DNA of 62,992 nt from positions 1-62,992 of the forward strand of contig NZ_RHNO01000016.1 of assembly GCF_003946265.1 (NCBI RefSeq), written 5' to 3'. Both the position numbers and the translations under genes were made by a program. This DNA comes from Levilactobacillus yonginensis. GTDB taxonomy: Bacteria > Bacillota > Bacilli > Lactobacillales > Lactobacillaceae. Position 1 is the first letter of the stretch; each line of letters begins with the position of its first letter. Below the pieces are notes generated by a model. The model saw nothing but the letters and a program-made list of their open reading frames with translations, was not told the DNA's origin and did no database searches. Shown one piece after another: positions 18,878 through 30,509 of this stretch.

Positions 18878-18928
18878 GAAAAATCGCCGGCACGGACCTC
18901 CCAAGAATGAGGGGTTGTACCGACGATT
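18878..18928 (-). terminator. Hairpin between yheA and yhaO
   Basis: On the minus strand AATCGTCGGTAC pairs with GTGCCGGCGATT, followed by a short T run. It may end or attenuate the transcript from yheA before yhaO. Confidence 0.65.
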
Positions 18929-18938
18929 AACAGACGTT

Positions 18939-19283
18939 TTAGCCCTGGTAGATGCTTTCGATGGGTTTCGTAATCGTCTGATTCAAGTTGGATAACAGGG
19001 TGTTAACATCCCGTTCCTTTTCCATCAAAGTCTTGATAGAAGCAATCTTAGAAACCTTGTCAGCAACTTCGCGGGCATGGCTCATCTCGTCGTTAGTCAA
19101 CTCTTGACCAGCCATTTGCTTTTGTTGCAAGTCCATTTGGATTTTTTGGAAGTCTTTAAACAGCTGGTACGTGTCGGCGTCAGCCTTCATGTCGTTGTAT
19201 GCCGTTTCTAAACCCGTGAATTCTTCTGATTCTTGAAGTGCTTGGGCTAATTGTGCGCCCAGGTCTTCCATCTTGTCAGCCAT
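18939..19283 (-). CDS. YlbF/YheA-family protein
   Basis: This 114-residue helical protein belongs to the YlbF/YmcA/YheA group (DUF964). The segments LAQALQESEEFTGLETAY and QMDLQQKQMAGQEL are typical. In Bacillus the relatives YlbF, YmcA and YaaT guide RNase Y; YheA itself has no set role. The ATG at 19283 follows AAGGAGG; longer in-frame starts read into the PBP gene. It sits between a class A PBP gene and yhaO. Confidence 0.87.
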   Translation of the reverse strand: MADKMEDLGAQLAQALQESEEFTGLETAYNDMKADADTYQLFKDFQKIQMDLQQKQMAGQELTNDEMSHAREVADKVSKIASIKTLMEKERDVNTLLSNLNQTITKPIESIYQG

Positions 19284-19372
19284 TGGTGTTTCCTCCTTGT
19301 TGGGCCTACGCCCAGTTGAATTGCCATTTATTATTGTACCATGGTTTGCGCTTTCACCCCAGAGGGATTTCA

Positions 19373-21460
19373 CTATTGAACGACTGATTTCCACCAGGAT
19401 TTGACAGTATTAGCTGCACTGTTAAAGGACTTTCCAGCATTGTTAATCCCTTCCTGTACCTGATCCCAAATGTCGCTGTTGCTAGAACTAGAATTATCCC
19501 CACCCTTGGCGATGGTAGAGGCATCCTTGGTATCAAAGGCAGTTCCCTTAGTATTTGGCAAAATGGCTTGCATTTCAGCCTGATAAAGTGGGCCTTCGCC
19601 AGTACCACTGACGTTCTCCAAGTGATTCTTGTTACTCGTGTTGTCAAACCCTTCCCAGGTCGTCACGACGACATCAGGCGTATACCCCACAATCCATTTA
19701 TCACGCGTAGCATCGGAATCACCGTCCGCCTCAGTACTCCCAGTCTTACCGGCAATCGTATATCCGTAAGGCTTGGCGCTAACCCCGGTTCCGTAGTTAA
19801 AGACGCCCATCATCATACTGGTCATCTGCTTAGCGGTCTTGCTCGACATGACCTTAGTCGTCTTGGCAGCAGAATCAGAGGTGTCCACAACCACATTCCC
19901 CGAAGCGTCCACAATCTTACGAATATAGTGAGCAGACGACATGGTCCCGTTATTGGCAAACGCCGTGTAGGCCTGAGCCAACTGTTGTGGGGAAACCCCG
20001 GTCTTCAATCCACCCAACGCCAGGGCCAGGTTCTTATCGGACTTGGTGACTGGAAGGCCAAACTTCTTGACGGAATCGTATCCCTTGTCGACACCAATCT
20101 TATTCAGCAGCCAAACTGCCGGTGCATTCTTACTTTGCGCCAGAGCTTGATACATAGGAACCTTGCCGCTATATTGGTTGCCGTAGTTATGGGGCGAATA
20201 GTTGTTGGTCCCGTACGACTTCTTCTTATCAGTCAGTTCGGAGTCATAGTAGTACCCGTTTTCTAGTGCTGGCGTATAGACAGCCAACGGCTTGATGGTC
20301 GAACCCGGTTGACGCCGCATTTGCGTTGCCCGGTTATAGCCCCGGAAAACGTGTTTTCCACGACCCCCAACGACAGCTTCCACACCACCGGTATTCGGGT
20401 CAATGGCGATACTAGCCGCTTGAACCTTGGTCCCATCGCTAGCATTGGCTGGGAAGTACGATGTATTCTTAAATAACGTTTGCATCTGTTTCTGATTACC
20501 CTGATCCAAGGTGGTATAGATTTTATAGCCCTTGTTCATAATTTCCGACTCCGTGAGGCCATACTTGCTGACGGCTTCGTTGATCACGGCATCAAAGAAA
20601 TACGGGTACCGGTAACTGTTCTTATAGTTGTAAGTATCATTCGTGGTCAGGGCGGTTGCCTGATAACTCTTCGCCTGTGACTTTGAAATGGCTCCAGTAT
20701 CCGCCATCAGGCCCAGGACAACGTTTCGGCGGGCCCGTGAGGCCTGCGGGTGGTCAACCGGATTGTACGCCGATGGGGACGTAAGCATCCCTGCTAGCAC
20801 AGCGGACTCTGGTACCGTCAATGCCGCGGCGGACTTCCCAAAGTACCGTTTAGCGGCATCTTGGACACCCCAAACCCCGTTGCCAAAGTAAGCGTTATTG
20901 AGGTACATGGACAAGATATCTTGCTTAGAATAAACGTTCTCAACCTCAATTGACAGGAATAATTCCTTGAATTTCCGCGTGAACGTTTGCTCTTGCGTGA
21001 GGTACGCGTTCTTGACCAATTGTTGGGTCAATGTACTCCCCCCACCACTAATGTAGTTTTGTCGAAGTACTTTATTCTTGGCATACAGGAAAAAGGCCCG
21101 CCCAATCCCCTTAACGGAGAAACCATGTTCGTGATAAAAATTCCGGTCCTCAGTGGAAATTACTGCGCTCTGCACGTTCGTGGTAATTTTCTTAAGCGGG
21201 ACGTAGGTTCCCTTTTGTGAGTACAGGGTCCCCGCCTTGCTATTGTGACGATCATAAATCTGCGTGGGATTTTCCAACGCCGCCTTCAAGTCACCAACGT
21301 TGGCCGTCTTGGCCATAAACGTTAAGTACCCACTCATGACCAGGACCATACTTAAGATGATCACAATGATCCAGCGAGTCAGCTGAAATCGGTGCCAGAA
21401 ACGCTTAAAACCAGACTTAAACCCGGTCCAAGCATTCTCATTCGGTTCTTGGTTATTCAT
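19373..21460 (-). CDS. Class A penicillin-binding protein (transglycosylase/transpeptidase)
   Basis: This 695-residue bifunctional enzyme polymerises and crosslinks peptidoglycan. It has a short cytoplasmic tail, one membrane segment (about 29-48), a GT51 domain with catalytic Glu104 in ISTEDRNFYHEHG and GGGSTLTQQLVKN, and a transpeptidase domain with STIKPL (Ser nucleophile), SKNAP and KTGST. It ends in a Ser/Asn-rich tail. The closest type is PBP2A/PbpF-like PBP1A. The gene stands alone, upstream of yheA. PrsA substrates often include such proteins. Confidence 0.93.
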   Translation of the reverse strand: MNNQEPNENAWTGFKSGFKRFWHRFQLTRWIIVIILSMVLVMSGYLTFMAKTANVGDLKAALENPTQIYDRHNSKAGTLYSQKGTYVPLKKITTNVQSAVISTEDRNFYHEHGFSVKGIGRAFFLYAKNKVLRQNYISGGGSTLTQQLVKNAYLTQEQTFTRKFKELFLSIEVENVYSKQDILSMYLNNAYFGNGVWGVQDAAKRYFGKSAAALTVPESAVLAGMLTSPSAYNPVDHPQASRARRNVVLGLMADTGAISKSQAKSYQATALTTNDTYNYKNSYRYPYFFDAVINEAVSKYGLTESEIMNKGYKIYTTLDQGNQKQMQTLFKNTSYFPANASDGTKVQAASIAIDPNTGGVEAVVGGRGKHVFRGYNRATQMRRQPGSTIKPLAVYTPALENGYYYDSELTDKKKSYGTNNYSPHNYGNQYSGKVPMYQALAQSKNAPAVWLLNKIGVDKGYDSVKKFGLPVTKSDKNLALALGGLKTGVSPQQLAQAYTAFANNGTMSSAHYIRKIVDASGNVVVDTSDSAAKTTKVMSSKTAKQMTSMMMGVFNYGTGVSAKPYGYTIAGKTGSTEADGDSDATRDKWIVGYTPDVVVTTWEGFDNTSNKNHLENVSGTGEGPLYQAEMQAILPNTKGTAFDTKDASTIAKGGDNSSSSNSDIWDQVQEGINNAGKSFNSAANTVKSWWKSVVQ

Positions 21461-21652
21461 AAAATAGCCTCTTCTATCTCAATTATAATATGGCTATTTT
21501 AGCATAGTCATGGCGCTTAACCGCGTTTTCGGGCAAACTTTATGAAGCTTTAAATTAGCTTAACGCGACTGACCTATGTAACTGCGCCTATCTCAAACAA
21601 AGGGCGTGACCCGACTTTTGCCGACCCACGCCTGTTCAATCCACAATGACGC

Positions 21653-22120
21653 CTAGTGAACAATTTCTGGATTCATTTCCGCCGCAATTTCGTCGTGTAA
21701 CTTTTCAGCTACTTGAGCACTTGGGCTGATGATAAAGATCGTATCGTGACCTGCCAACGTACCGGCAATTTCTGGTAAGTTCAAGTCATCAAAGATGGCC
21801 GCCAAAAGGTTACCGTTGCTCGGCAGCGTTTTCAAAATATTAACAAATTCAACTCGGGTCAGGCCCGTCACCACCTCGTTGATGGTCTCTCGCAGGTGTT
21901 CCTTCTCACTGCGATTGCCCGCTTTAAAGATTGTATAACGCAGGTGACCATGACCATCTTGGGCCTTTACAATCTGCATTTCACGAATGTCTCGTGAAAT
22001 GGTGGCCTGCGTCGCCTGAATACCGACATCCTCCAGATGATCCATTAATTCTTCCTGAGTTCCAATGGGATACTGATTAATTAATTGCTCAATGCGCGCT
22101 TGGCGAATACTTTTCTTCAT
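21653..22120 (-). CDS. argR: Arginine repressor ArgR
   Basis: This 155-residue regulator has the N-terminal winged helix with TQATISRDIREMQIVK and a C-terminal arginine-binding and oligomerisation domain with AGTLAGHDTIFIISPS. It responds to arginine and controls arginine biosynthesis or catabolism genes. The ATG at 22120 follows GGGAGG; upstream residues in frame look like leader sequence. No arginine operon is adjacent. Lactobacilli may have two ArgR paralogues that work together. Confidence 0.95.
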   Translation of the reverse strand: MKKSIRQARIEQLINQYPIGTQEELMDHLEDVGIQATQATISRDIREMQIVKAQDGHGHLRYTIFKAGNRSEKEHLRETINEVVTGLTRVEFVNILKTLPSNGNLLAAIFDDLNLPEIAGTLAGHDTIFIISPSAQVAEKLHDEIAAEMNPEIVH

Positions 22121-22263
22121 GACGACGACCCTCCCGCATAAAATTTCACTAAGTATAACAAAGGATGCGGAAAAACGCCACATGTCTCTGCATATTTATA
22201 AAGCAAGTGTACCAAATATTCGTTTTTAACGCAAAAAAACGAATCGTTGACTACCCATCTTGC

Positions 22264-23520
22264 TTACGCTGGAGAATCAAAATTAACGACTGAGCGCATA
22301 CCTTTGGCGCCAATATCTGTTCGGAAAATCAAATTACCGGTAGGCACCCGTTCAAGTTGCTGATAAACGCGTTGTTGTGCGGTTGCTAAATCGGCCCCGT
22401 GCGCGCTTACTAACATGACCCGGCCACCAGCACTGACTAGCTGGTTAGGTTCCCCCTGCACGCCCGCATAATTGGCCCCGGCAATGGTCGGCACTGCCAC
22501 GCCTAATTGCGGACTGCCAGGATATCCTGGTGCCGCCAACACGACCCCCAAATAAGTTTCATCTTCTTGCCAGGTTAACTGCGGTTCCTGATGCGCCATC
22601 AGGTCTTGGATGGCCTGGTAAAAATCACTGGTCACCTGTGGGAGGATAATCTGCGTTTCCGGATCACCCAGCCGCAAGTTGTACTCAACCACCTGCACGC
22701 CCGCGGCCGTCAAAATACCACCCACATAAAGAACGCCGTTAAAACTTAAACCTTCTCGTTTCAGGCCTGCCAAAGTAGGCGTAATCACACGTTGAATAGT
22801 CTCTTGAATAATTTCAGATGTAATCTGGGGAACTGGTGAATATGCCCCCATTCCGCCCGTGTTCGGTCCTTCATCGTGATCGCGTAGTCGCTTATGATCC
22901 TGTGCCGTTGGTAACAAGCCATATTGCTCGCCCCCCACCAACACCATCTGCGAAAATTCAAAACCACTCATAAATTGTTCGATAAGCACCGTATCGGTCG
23001 TTTCAAAGGCTTGTGTTAAGGCATCGGTAGCCATCAAATGATTAGTCGCAACCGTCACACCCTTGCCACTTGCTAACCCGTCCACTTTGATCACCTGTGG
23101 CAGCGGTGCTCGTTCACTGTAAACCAATGCAGCAGCAAGGTCGTGAAATAATCGATAACCAGCGGTTGGAATGCCATTTCGCTGCATAAATTGTTTGGCA
23201 AACACCTTGGAGCTCTCAAGCTGGGCAACGGTTTGCGACGGGCCAAAGACTGCTAAATCAGCCGATAAAAAGGCGTCAACAATCCCTGCTGCCAACGGCG
23301 CCTCAGGACCAATGAAGGTTAAATCAATTTTTTGGTTACGAGCAAACGCAATGAGGCCCGCAAAATCTAACTCATCAATCGCAACTAGCTGAATTTGATC
23401 AGCCACCATCCCCGGATTCCCCGGTGCACAAAAAACCGTCGTTACTTGTGGACTTGCTAGCATGGTCTTCGCAATGGCATGTTCCCGACCACCGCCTCCC
23501 ACAATTAATACCTTTGCCAT
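22264..23520 (-). CDS. purD: Phosphoribosylamine-glycine ligase
   Basis: This 418-residue ATP-grasp enzyme makes GAR from phosphoribosylamine, glycine and ATP. The N-terminus [13 protein letters not shown] and the LRLGDPETQ metal-site motif are intact. The ATG at 23520 is chosen from the family N-terminus [11 protein letters not shown]. It is last in the purine operon, 54 bases after purN; in most relatives purH lies between the two, but not here. Confidence 0.96.
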   Translation of the reverse strand: MAKVLIVGGGGREHAIAKTMLASPQVTTVFCAPGNPGMVADQIQLVAIDELDFAGLIAFARNQKIDLTFIGPEAPLAAGIVDAFLSADLAVFGPSQTVAQLESSKVFAKQFMQRNGIPTAGYRLFHDLAAALVYSERAPLPQVIKVDGLASGKGVTVATNHLMATDALTQAFETTDTVLIEQFMSGFEFSQMVLVGGEQYGLLPTAQDHKRLRDHDEGPNTGGMGAYSPVPQITSEIIQETIQRVITPTLAGLKREGLSFNGVLYVGGILTAAGVQVVEYNLRLGDPETQIILPQVTSDFYQAIQDLMAHQEPQLTWQEDETYLGVVLAAPGYPGSPQLGVAVPTIAGANYAGVQGEPNQLVSAGGRVMLVSAHGADLATAQQRVYQQLERVPTGNLIFRTDIGAKGMRSVVNFDSPA

Positions 23521-23574
23521 TTTCGTTTCATCCTTTTTAAGTTTTAGTGGCTTCCGCACGTTAATTTCGAACAC

Positions 23575-24153
23575 TTACAGGACTCCGTCATCAATTAAAC
23601 GTTGAAGGACTATCGGATATAAGTCATGTTCAGCGTCATGAATCCGAATAGCCAGTGACGCAACCGTATCATCCGCCTTCACTGGTACCGCCCGTTGAGC
23701 AATGATTTCACCTGTATCAACCCCAGCATCAACAAAGTGAACCGTCACGCCAGTTTCATGAACACCCGCTGCCAAGGCGTCTTCAATTCCATGCCGTCCA
23801 GGAAACTTCGGTAACAACGCCGGGTGTAGATTCAGGATTCGATGCGGATAACCCTGCAACAATGTTGAACCTACGATTCGCATATAACCAGCCAATAGAA
23901 CCGCATCCACCTGGCTTGCTTTCAATTCCCGCAAAATCAGGGTCTCAGCTGCGACCTTATTTGGGTATGCATGAAAATCCACAATCAGCGTCGGAATACG
24001 AGCTGCCCGAGCGCGTTGAACCACTGGTGCTTGCTCATGATCACACACAAGCAGGACGATTTCAGCTGGGATTTGTCGCTCCTTAATTGCCTGATTCAAG
24101 GCAACAAAATTGGTTCCCGTGCCAGAAGCAAACACGGCCAAACGTTTAGTCAT
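23575..24153 (-). CDS. purN: Phosphoribosylglycinamide formyltransferase
   Basis: This 192-residue enzyme formylates GAR using 10-formyl-THF. It has the N-terminal ASGTGTNF loop and the catalytic region NLHPALLPKFPGRHGIEDAL followed by GVTVHFVDAGVDTGEI, with the expected Asn, His and Asp. The ATG at 24153 overlaps the end of purM by 8 bases. Confidence 0.96.
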   Translation of the reverse strand: MTKRLAVFASGTGTNFVALNQAIKERQIPAEIVLLVCDHEQAPVVQRARAARIPTLIVDFHAYPNKVAAETLILRELKASQVDAVLLAGYMRIVGSTLLQGYPHRILNLHPALLPKFPGRHGIEDALAAGVHETGVTVHFVDAGVDTGEIIAQRAVPVKADDTVASLAIRIHDAEHDLYPIVLQRLIDDGVL

Positions 24154-25189
24154 GGCCGGCCTCCTTAAAACTGACGGCAGGACTGTCAACGCTATCTGGA
24201 TTATTAATTGCCACTGACCCCACCTTATAAGCTGGTTGGCCATTAGCCTTTAAACTAGCCATGACCTCGGGGACCTTGTCTGCATGAACGACTAACACCA
24301 TCCCTAACCCAAGATTAAACGTCTCACGCATATCAGTTGACGTTAAATTACCAGCTTTTTCCAGAAAGGTCATGACCGCCGGCACCGGCCAGCTGCCAAG
24401 TGTAAATTGTGCTTGTAAACCATTGGGAAGCACCCGCGCAACGTTTTCAACTAACCCGCCACCCGTAATATGCGCGATACCAGCGACTAGCTTCCGCTCA
24501 AGCAATGGTCGTACTTGGTTCACGTAGATTGCCGTTGGTCGTAACAATTCTTCCTGTAACGAATGCCCTAGCTCTGGTATCTCCTGAGTTAACTGATAAT
24601 CATTTTGTTTAAATAAAATGTCTCGCACTAAACTAAAGCCATTGGCGTGCAAACCGCTTGAGGCTAAACCAATCAAAATATCACCAGGATAGACCCTTTC
24701 TGGGTGAAGCAGATTGGCCTGAGCAGCCAGTCCCACTGCAAAACCAGCCAAATCATAGTGGTCCTGACCATACATATCGGGCATTTCGGCAGTCTCACCA
24801 CCAATCAAGGCGACGCCAGCCTCACGACAACCAGCTACGACACCTTCAAGAATATCGGCAACACGCTGTTTTTCCGTATGGCCTAAGCCTAAGTAATCTA
24901 AAAAGAACAACGGGCGAGCTCCCTGTGCTAAAACGTCGTTGACACACATGGCGACCAAATCAATCCCAATTGACGTATGTTGGTGCGCAGCAATGGCAAC
25001 CAACAACTTAGTGCCGACACCATCGGTTCCCGCCACCAAAACTGGGTCCTGACCCGTATCAGCTAATGGTAAAGGAAATAGCCCCCCAAAGGCCCCCAAT
25101 TGTGCATTACCGCTCATCTCTTTGACCGTTTTTAAAACTTGGTACCCTGCATTAATATCAACGCCGGCTTTTTTATACGCATCACTCAC
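24146..25189 (-). CDS. purM: Phosphoribosylformylglycinamidine cyclo-ligase
   Basis: This 347-residue enzyme closes the imidazole ring to AIR. The segments GTDGVGTK and GGETAEMPD are PurM signatures. The start is probably the GTG at 25189 behind a G-rich site, giving VSDAYKKAGVDINAG; longer in-frame starts run into purF. It overlaps purN by 8 bases. Confidence 0.95.
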   Translation of the reverse strand: MSDAYKKAGVDINAGYQVLKTVKEMSGNAQLGAFGGLFPLPLADTGQDPVLVAGTDGVGTKLLVAIAAHQHTSIGIDLVAMCVNDVLAQGARPLFFLDYLGLGHTEKQRVADILEGVVAGCREAGVALIGGETAEMPDMYGQDHYDLAGFAVGLAAQANLLHPERVYPGDILIGLASSGLHANGFSLVRDILFKQNDYQLTQEIPELGHSLQEELLRPTAIYVNQVRPLLERKLVAGIAHITGGGLVENVARVLPNGLQAQFTLGSWPVPAVMTFLEKAGNLTSTDMRETFNLGLGMVLVVHADKVPEVMASLKANGQPAYKVGSVAINNPDSVDSPAVSFKEAGHD

Positions 25190-25208
25190 GTGCGTCCCCC
25201 CTTTTTGG

Positions 25209-26645
25209 TTATTGTCGCTTTGCCTGACGAATCTCTTCATCATATTCTGCCTGATAGTCATACAGGGGTGTGGGGTAATCCCCATTAAAATAAGCCATGC
25301 AGAGACCACCATATGGTGCCGATGTTGGTAATCCCACGGCGTCAATGACACCTTGTTCACTCAAAAATCCTAATGAATCTACCCCTAAACTTTGTCGCAT
25401 TTCGGCAATACTTTCCTGCGCAGCAATCAATTCCTTCGTTGTTTGAATATCGATTCCGTAAAAGCAAGGATATTTCAGCGGCGGAGACGCAATTCTTAAA
25501 TGCACCGACTTGGCACCAGCATCCTTCAATAGTTTAACAATTTGTCGGCTCGTGGTTCCACGAACAATTGAATCATCAATCAAGATAACTCGTTGACCAG
25601 CCACCACACCCTTAACTGCAGAAAGTTTCATTCGAACCCCCCGTTCGCGCAGCTCCTGGGTGGGTTGAATAAAGGTTCGCGCTGAGTATTGATTCTTGAT
25701 CAAGCCCATTTCATACGGTAATCCACTCGCTTCCGCATACCCACTGGCAGCGGAGAGCGATGAATTAGGCACACCGACAACAATGTCAGCATCCACTGGT
25801 TGTTCCTTAGCCAGTTGCGCACCCATGCGCTTACGAGCGGAATGCACGTTCACGCCGTAGATGTTAGAATCTGGGCGGGCAAAGTAGATGTACTCCATTG
25901 AACAAATGGCAAGCTGAGTCTCCGTGGTATAGTGGTCAATTTTAAGCCCAGAATCGTCAATCGTTAGTAATTCGCCCGGTTGTACATCGCGAATAAAAGT
26001 TGCCCCCACCGCATCTAAGGCACAGGTCTCACTGCAGACGACAATTCCGCCAGTTGGTAATTCACCAACGACCAGTGGCCGTAACCCATTTGGATCTAAT
26101 GCCGCGAATAGCCGATCATTTGTCAACAACAGGTAGGCAAAGCCGCCATGAATCTCCTGCAAAGCTGCTTTGACCTGTTCCTGCAACGTAGGAGCTTGGC
26201 TCCGACGAATCAAGTGCATCAAAATTTCACTGTCAGAACTCGCGTGAAAGATGGCGCCAGCTTTTTCCAACTCACCTCGCAAAGTCATAGCATTCGTTAA
26301 ATTACCGTTATGAGCCAGAGAAAACTGTGCGTCACTAAAATTAAATTCTAAGGGCTGAATATTCTCCAAACCGTGATTACCTGCGGTTGCGTACCGGACA
26401 TGGCCGACCGCCGCTGTTCCTTGTAACCGTTCCAAACGACGGGGATCACGGAAAACATCTGCTAATAACCCTAATCCCCGTTCAGAGCTTAGGTTGCCCG
26501 CATTATTCGCCGTAATTCCTGCGCCTTCTTGACCACGGTGTTGCAAGGCATGCAACCCAAAGTAAGTTAAGTTAGCCGCATCTGGCGTTCCCCAAACCCC
26601 AAAAACACCACATTCTTCATTGAGGCTTTTTATTTCAGTAGACAC
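25209..26645 (-). CDS. purF: Amidophosphoribosyltransferase
   Basis: This 478-residue enzyme commits PRPP to purine synthesis. A short propeptide precedes the nucleophilic Cys of [10 protein letters not shown] (about residue 12), so the first residues are expected to be cleaved. The PRPP loop [18 protein letters not shown] is intact. The GTG at 26645 follows GGAGGAGG. It overlaps the purL end by 16 bases. Feedback inhibition by nucleotides is usual in the family. Confidence 0.95.
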   Translation of the reverse strand: MSTEIKSLNEECGVFGVWGTPDAANLTYFGLHALQHRGQEGAGITANNAGNLSSERGLGLLADVFRDPRRLERLQGTAAVGHVRYATAGNHGLENIQPLEFNFSDAQFSLAHNGNLTNAMTLRGELEKAGAIFHASSDSEILMHLIRRSQAPTLQEQVKAALQEIHGGFAYLLLTNDRLFAALDPNGLRPLVVGELPTGGIVVCSETCALDAVGATFIRDVQPGELLTIDDSGLKIDHYTTETQLAICSMEYIYFARPDSNIYGVNVHSARKRMGAQLAKEQPVDADIVVGVPNSSLSAASGYAEASGLPYEMGLIKNQYSARTFIQPTQELRERGVRMKLSAVKGVVAGQRVILIDDSIVRGTTSRQIVKLLKDAGAKSVHLRIASPPLKYPCFYGIDIQTTKELIAAQESIAEMRQSLGVDSLGFLSEQGVIDAVGLPTSAPYGGLCMAYFNGDYPTPLYDYQAEYDEEIRQAKRQ

Positions 26646-28849
26646 GGTAACGCCTCCTCCCACAGCTGTTTTGCAGCACTGACCGGAACATCAAACGCTT
26701 GATCAGCAGTTTGCACGTATAACCGATCCGCTGCCGTCACTTCTCCCAAATAAGTCGCCCGTGACTGCATTTGATTTTCAAAAGCAATCCGGTTTGCTTG
26801 AGATACTGACACCACGAAACGAGACTGGGTCTCCGCAAAGAAGTCCACCGATCGTAAATCACTGGTTAGGCTCACCCCTAAATTGTTCCCAAAACAGGAC
26901 TCGGCAATGGCCACAATCAAACCGCCCTCTGCAGCATCGTGTGCGCTGGCAACTAGTCCAGCTTGAATTGCGTCAAGTAATAGATCTTGATTCTGCTTCT
27001 CAACCGCAAGGTCAAAGTCAAATAACGTTCCTGAAATGCGACCGGTCAACATCTTCTGTAACTCACTACCGTTAAAATCGGCATGCGTGTCGCCGAGAAC
27101 GTAGACCGCATCCCCTGGCTGTTTAAAGTCCTGAGTTGTAATATCCCGTTGATGCTTGATTAGCCCAACCATCCCAATCATTGGCGTTGGGTAGATGGGT
27201 TGTCCATTCGATTCGTTATTCAACGAAACGTTTCCTGAAATAACGGGCGCATTGAAGAGCTTACAAGCTCGACTAATCCCCTGAGCAGATTCATCTAATT
27301 CATAAAATTGTTCCGGATTTTCAGGATTCCCAAAATTCAAACAATCCGTAATCCCTAGTGGCACACCGCCCGAGGCCACAATGTTGCGGGCTGCTTCGGC
27401 AACCGCCATCTCACCACCAACACGCGGATTCAAGAATAAATAGCGACCATTCACGTCCGTCGTCATCGCCAATGCCTTATCTGTTTGTCGAATTCTCACA
27501 ACCCCCGCATCCGAACCGGGTTGTACCACCGTATTAGTCTGAACTTGTGAATCATAAGTCCGATATAGTGACCGTTTCGATGCAACGGTTGGTTGTTGGA
27601 GGAGCTGCTTTAGGGTGGTCGTTACATCCGTGACTACTGGCATGAACTGAGCCTTTGACTGCTGAGCCAGTCGTTCAGGCACCTTTTTCTCCCGTTGATA
27701 GACGGGGGCATCACTAGCTAGGGCATCTACTGGCACATCAGCCACTAACTTCCCCCGATGCCATAACCGGTACTGGTGGCCAGTTGTCACGTGACCAATC
27801 GTTGCCGCGTCGAGACCATACTTTTCAAAAACAGCGTAGATTTCCTTCTCGGCACCCTCCCGGACACACAACAACATGCGCTCTTGAGATTCCGATAGCA
27901 TCAATTCAAATGGCGTCATGCCGCTCTCACGTTGCGGGACTAAGTCTAAATTCAGCTCCAAACCACTGCCGGCCTTAGACGCCATTTCAGCAGATGAAGA
28001 CACTAAACCCGCCGCACCCATATCCTGGATACCAACCAAGCTCTCGCGGTGATCATGAATGACCTCTAAACAGGCATCCATGAGAAGTTTTTCCATGAAT
28101 GGATCACCCACTTGAACGGCAGAACGTTGCGCAGCCTTGGCATCGTTGAATTCCGCTGACGCAAACGACGCACCACTGATGCCATCACGCCCCGTCTTAG
28201 CACCAACGTAGATGACACTATTACCTACACCGGTCGCCTGTCCCTTCTGAATATCGGCCTGATTTAAGATACCAACACACATCGCGTTAACTAAGGGATT
28301 TTTCTGATAACTGGCATCAAATGCAGTATCCCCACCAATAGTCGGAATACCAATGCAGTTCCCGTAGCCACCAATACCGGCAACCACCTGTGATACCAAA
28401 TACTTCGTCGATTCATCAGTCAATTCACCAAATCGTAAACTATCCAATAACGCAATCGGCTTTGCGCCCATTGAAAAGATGTCCCGGATAATCCCACCGA
28501 CACCGGTGGCTGCCCCCTCATAAGGTTCGATAGCCGAAGGATGATTGTGACTTTCCGCCTTAAAAACGACTGCCTGTCCATCACCAATATCAATAATGCC
28601 AGCGCCTTCCCCGGGGCCGGCCACGACCTGGTCTCCCTGAGTCCAAAACTTCTTCAGGACCGGTTTGGAGTTCTTATAAGAGCAATGTTCACTCCACATG
28701 CCAGAGAACAGTCCGGCCTCCGTGTAATTCGGTAGCCGACCTAAAACTTTTTTGGAAATCAATTCATACTCAGCGTCTGACAATCCCCACTCGCGATAGA
28801 TATGATCATCACGTAAGGCTTCTGGCGTTGGCTCTGTATTCTTAAGCAT
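26630..28849 (-). CDS. purL: FGAM synthase, large (PurL) subunit
   Basis: This 739-residue ATP-dependent amidotransferase subunit works with PurQ and PurS to make FGAM. Its length fits the small-type PurL of Gram-positives. Segments [24 protein letters not shown] and [11 protein letters not shown] are characteristic. The ATG at 28849 follows GGAGGG at good distance and overlaps purQ by 8 bases. Confidence 0.95.
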   Translation of the reverse strand: MLKNTEPTPEALRDDHIYREWGLSDAEYELISKKVLGRLPNYTEAGLFSGMWSEHCSYKNSKPVLKKFWTQGDQVVAGPGEGAGIIDIGDGQAVVFKAESHNHPSAIEPYEGAATGVGGIIRDIFSMGAKPIALLDSLRFGELTDESTKYLVSQVVAGIGGYGNCIGIPTIGGDTAFDASYQKNPLVNAMCVGILNQADIQKGQATGVGNSVIYVGAKTGRDGISGASFASAEFNDAKAAQRSAVQVGDPFMEKLLMDACLEVIHDHRESLVGIQDMGAAGLVSSSAEMASKAGSGLELNLDLVPQRESGMTPFELMLSESQERMLLCVREGAEKEIYAVFEKYGLDAATIGHVTTGHQYRLWHRGKLVADVPVDALASDAPVYQREKKVPERLAQQSKAQFMPVVTDVTTTLKQLLQQPTVASKRSLYRTYDSQVQTNTVVQPGSDAGVVRIRQTDKALAMTTDVNGRYLFLNPRVGGEMAVAEAARNIVASGGVPLGITDCLNFGNPENPEQFYELDESAQGISRACKLFNAPVISGNVSLNNESNGQPIYPTPMIGMVGLIKHQRDITTQDFKQPGDAVYVLGDTHADFNGSELQKMLTGRISGTLFDFDLAVEKQNQDLLLDAIQAGLVASAHDAAEGGLIVAIAESCFGNNLGVSLTSDLRSVDFFAETQSRFVVSVSQANRIAFENQMQSRATYLGEVTAADRLYVQTADQAFDVPVSAAKQLWEEALPCLLK

Positions 28850-29519
28850 GGACACCCTCCCGTTGATGACTGAGTAATGATTGAAAAATTCCCAGTCCAG
28901 CAGTTGAACCCAGAATCGTTTCCACAGCCCGTTCTGGATGCGGCATCATTCCTAAAACATTGCCCTGCCGATTCATAATTCCAGCAATATTGGCGACACT
29001 TCCATTAGGATTGTCGACGTATTCAAACACAATTTGGTGATGGGTGCGTAACTCTGCCAAGGTGTGCGCATCACAATAGTAATTTCCTTCACCATGAGCA
29101 ATTGGCAGTGAAATTTTTGTTTGATTCCCATAAGCGGTAGTGAACATCGTACTCGGATTACGGATGATCAGTTCGCTGGTTTGACAGATAAACTGGGCGG
29201 ATCGATTAGCTTGCAGCGTACCTGGTAATAACCCGGCTTCCGTCAAAATCTGAAACCCGTTGCAGATTCCCAATACTGGTTTCCCAGTAGCAGCGAAGTC
29301 CTTAACCGCTGCCATAACTGGTGAAAACCGGGCAATAGCACCACTCCGCAAGTAATCGCCATATGAAAAGCCCCCGGGTAAAACGACCGCATCGTAGCCT
29401 TCAAGGTTCGTAGCCTGCGCCGAGACCAAATCAGCCGGAACGTTCAAAATATCCCGCAACGCGTTAACCATGTCATAATCACAATTAGAACCAGGAAAGG
29501 CTGGTACGGCAAACTTCAT
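28842..29519 (-). CDS. purQ: FGAM synthase, glutaminase (PurQ) subunit
   Basis: This 225-residue class I glutaminase gives ammonia to PurL. The nucleophilic Cys is in [15 protein letters not shown], with HPER near the C-terminus. The start at 29519 follows GGAGG. Confidence 0.95.
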   Translation of the reverse strand: MKFAVPAFPGSNCDYDMVNALRDILNVPADLVSAQATNLEGYDAVVLPGGFSYGDYLRSGAIARFSPVMAAVKDFAATGKPVLGICNGFQILTEAGLLPGTLQANRSAQFICQTSELIIRNPSTMFTTAYGNQTKISLPIAHGEGNYYCDAHTLAELRTHHQIVFEYVDNPNGSVANIAGIMNRQGNVLGMMPHPERAVETILGSTAGLGIFQSLLSHQREGVHA

Positions 29520-29522
29520 AAC

Positions 29523-29777
29523 TTAATCCTCCACTTCCACAATTTTGATTTGATAGGTCTCCATATTTACATTTGCTAATAGTCGATCGCACATTTCATC
29601 GACTTGCGCTTCAATTGGTTGGCCATTCCCCGTAACCTTAAGTTCAAAGTATTTGCCCATCTCCACTGACTGAACGTTACCGTAACCCAACCGATGAAGG
29701 GCATCGTTAATGGCTTCCCCTTTAGGATCTAAAATTGATTCTTTATACGTAACGGTGACTTTTGCTAAATAAGTCAT
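29523..29777 (-). CDS. purS: FGAM synthase, PurS subunit
   Basis: This 84-residue subunit bridges PurL and PurQ. The LDPKGEAINDALHRLGY segment is characteristic. It is 3 bases from purQ and overlaps purC by 4. Confidence 0.95.
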   Translation of the reverse strand: MTYLAKVTVTYKESILDPKGEAINDALHRLGYGNVQSVEMGKYFELKVTGNGQPIEAQVDEMCDRLLANVNMETYQIKIVEVED

Positions 29778-30505
29778 TCGGGACTCCCTTCAACGGCACT
29801 GAGCCGATCTAATACTTCTTGGTAAACGGTTGTTAAGGAACCTAAGTTTTTACGGAAGACGTCCTTATCCAACGATTTTTTTGTTTGCTTATCGACTAAA
29901 CGACAGCTATCCGGAGAAATTTCATCTGCTAATAGAACCTGTCCGTCCATTGTCAGGCCAAATTCCACCTTGAAGTCCACCAGTTGAATCCCCATTTCAT
30001 CGAAAATGGCCTGCAGGCGTTGATTGATTTGGCCCGCCTGACGCTTCATTTCAGCCAAATTTTCGAGACTGACCAAACCCAATGCTGAAATTTGTGACTC
30101 ATTAATGAATGGATCATCCAGTTCATCACTCTTGTAGAAGAACTCCATGACTGGTGGAACCAACGGCTGCAGATAAGCTACGCCAAATTTCCGCTCAAAA
30201 CTTCCTGACGCAGCGTTTCGAACCACTGTTTCCAATGGAACCATCTTGACCCGTTTAACTAGTTGAACGTACGCCGACGGTTGTGCAATAAAGTGATTCT
30301 GAATACCATGTTTGGCTAAATCTTGGAAAATCAAACTAGAAATTCGATTATTCAGTAATCCCTTCTGTTCAACAACGACCTTACGCTTACCGTTTAGGGC
30401 CGTTGCCTGATCCAGGTAGTCCACCCATAAAACTTCTGGGTCGTTCGTCGCGTACATCTTTTTAGCCTTACCGGTATAAAGTAACGCACCCTTTTCAATC
30501 GTCAT
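29774..30505 (-). CDS. purC: SAICAR synthetase
   Basis: This 243-residue enzyme joins CAIR and aspartate. LLYTGKAKKMYAT is the N-terminal ATP loop and DEISPDSCRLVD is the metal/substrate loop. The ATG at 30505 follows AAGGGAG. Confidence 0.96.
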   Translation of the reverse strand: MTIEKGALLYTGKAKKMYATNDPEVLWVDYLDQATALNGKRKVVVEQKGLLNNRISSLIFQDLAKHGIQNHFIAQPSAYVQLVKRVKMVPLETVVRNAASGSFERKFGVAYLQPLVPPVMEFFYKSDELDDPFINESQISALGLVSLENLAEMKRQAGQINQRLQAIFDEMGIQLVDFKVEFGLTMDGQVLLADEISPDSCRLVDKQTKKSLDKDVFRKNLGSLTTVYQEVLDRLSAVEGSPE

Positions 30506-30509
30506 GTCG

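Noticed and set aside
22185-22215. ARG-box-like sequence upstream of argR
   Set aside because: TGCATATTTATAAAGCA is AT-rich and only loosely like the ArgR box; the match is not good enough to call.
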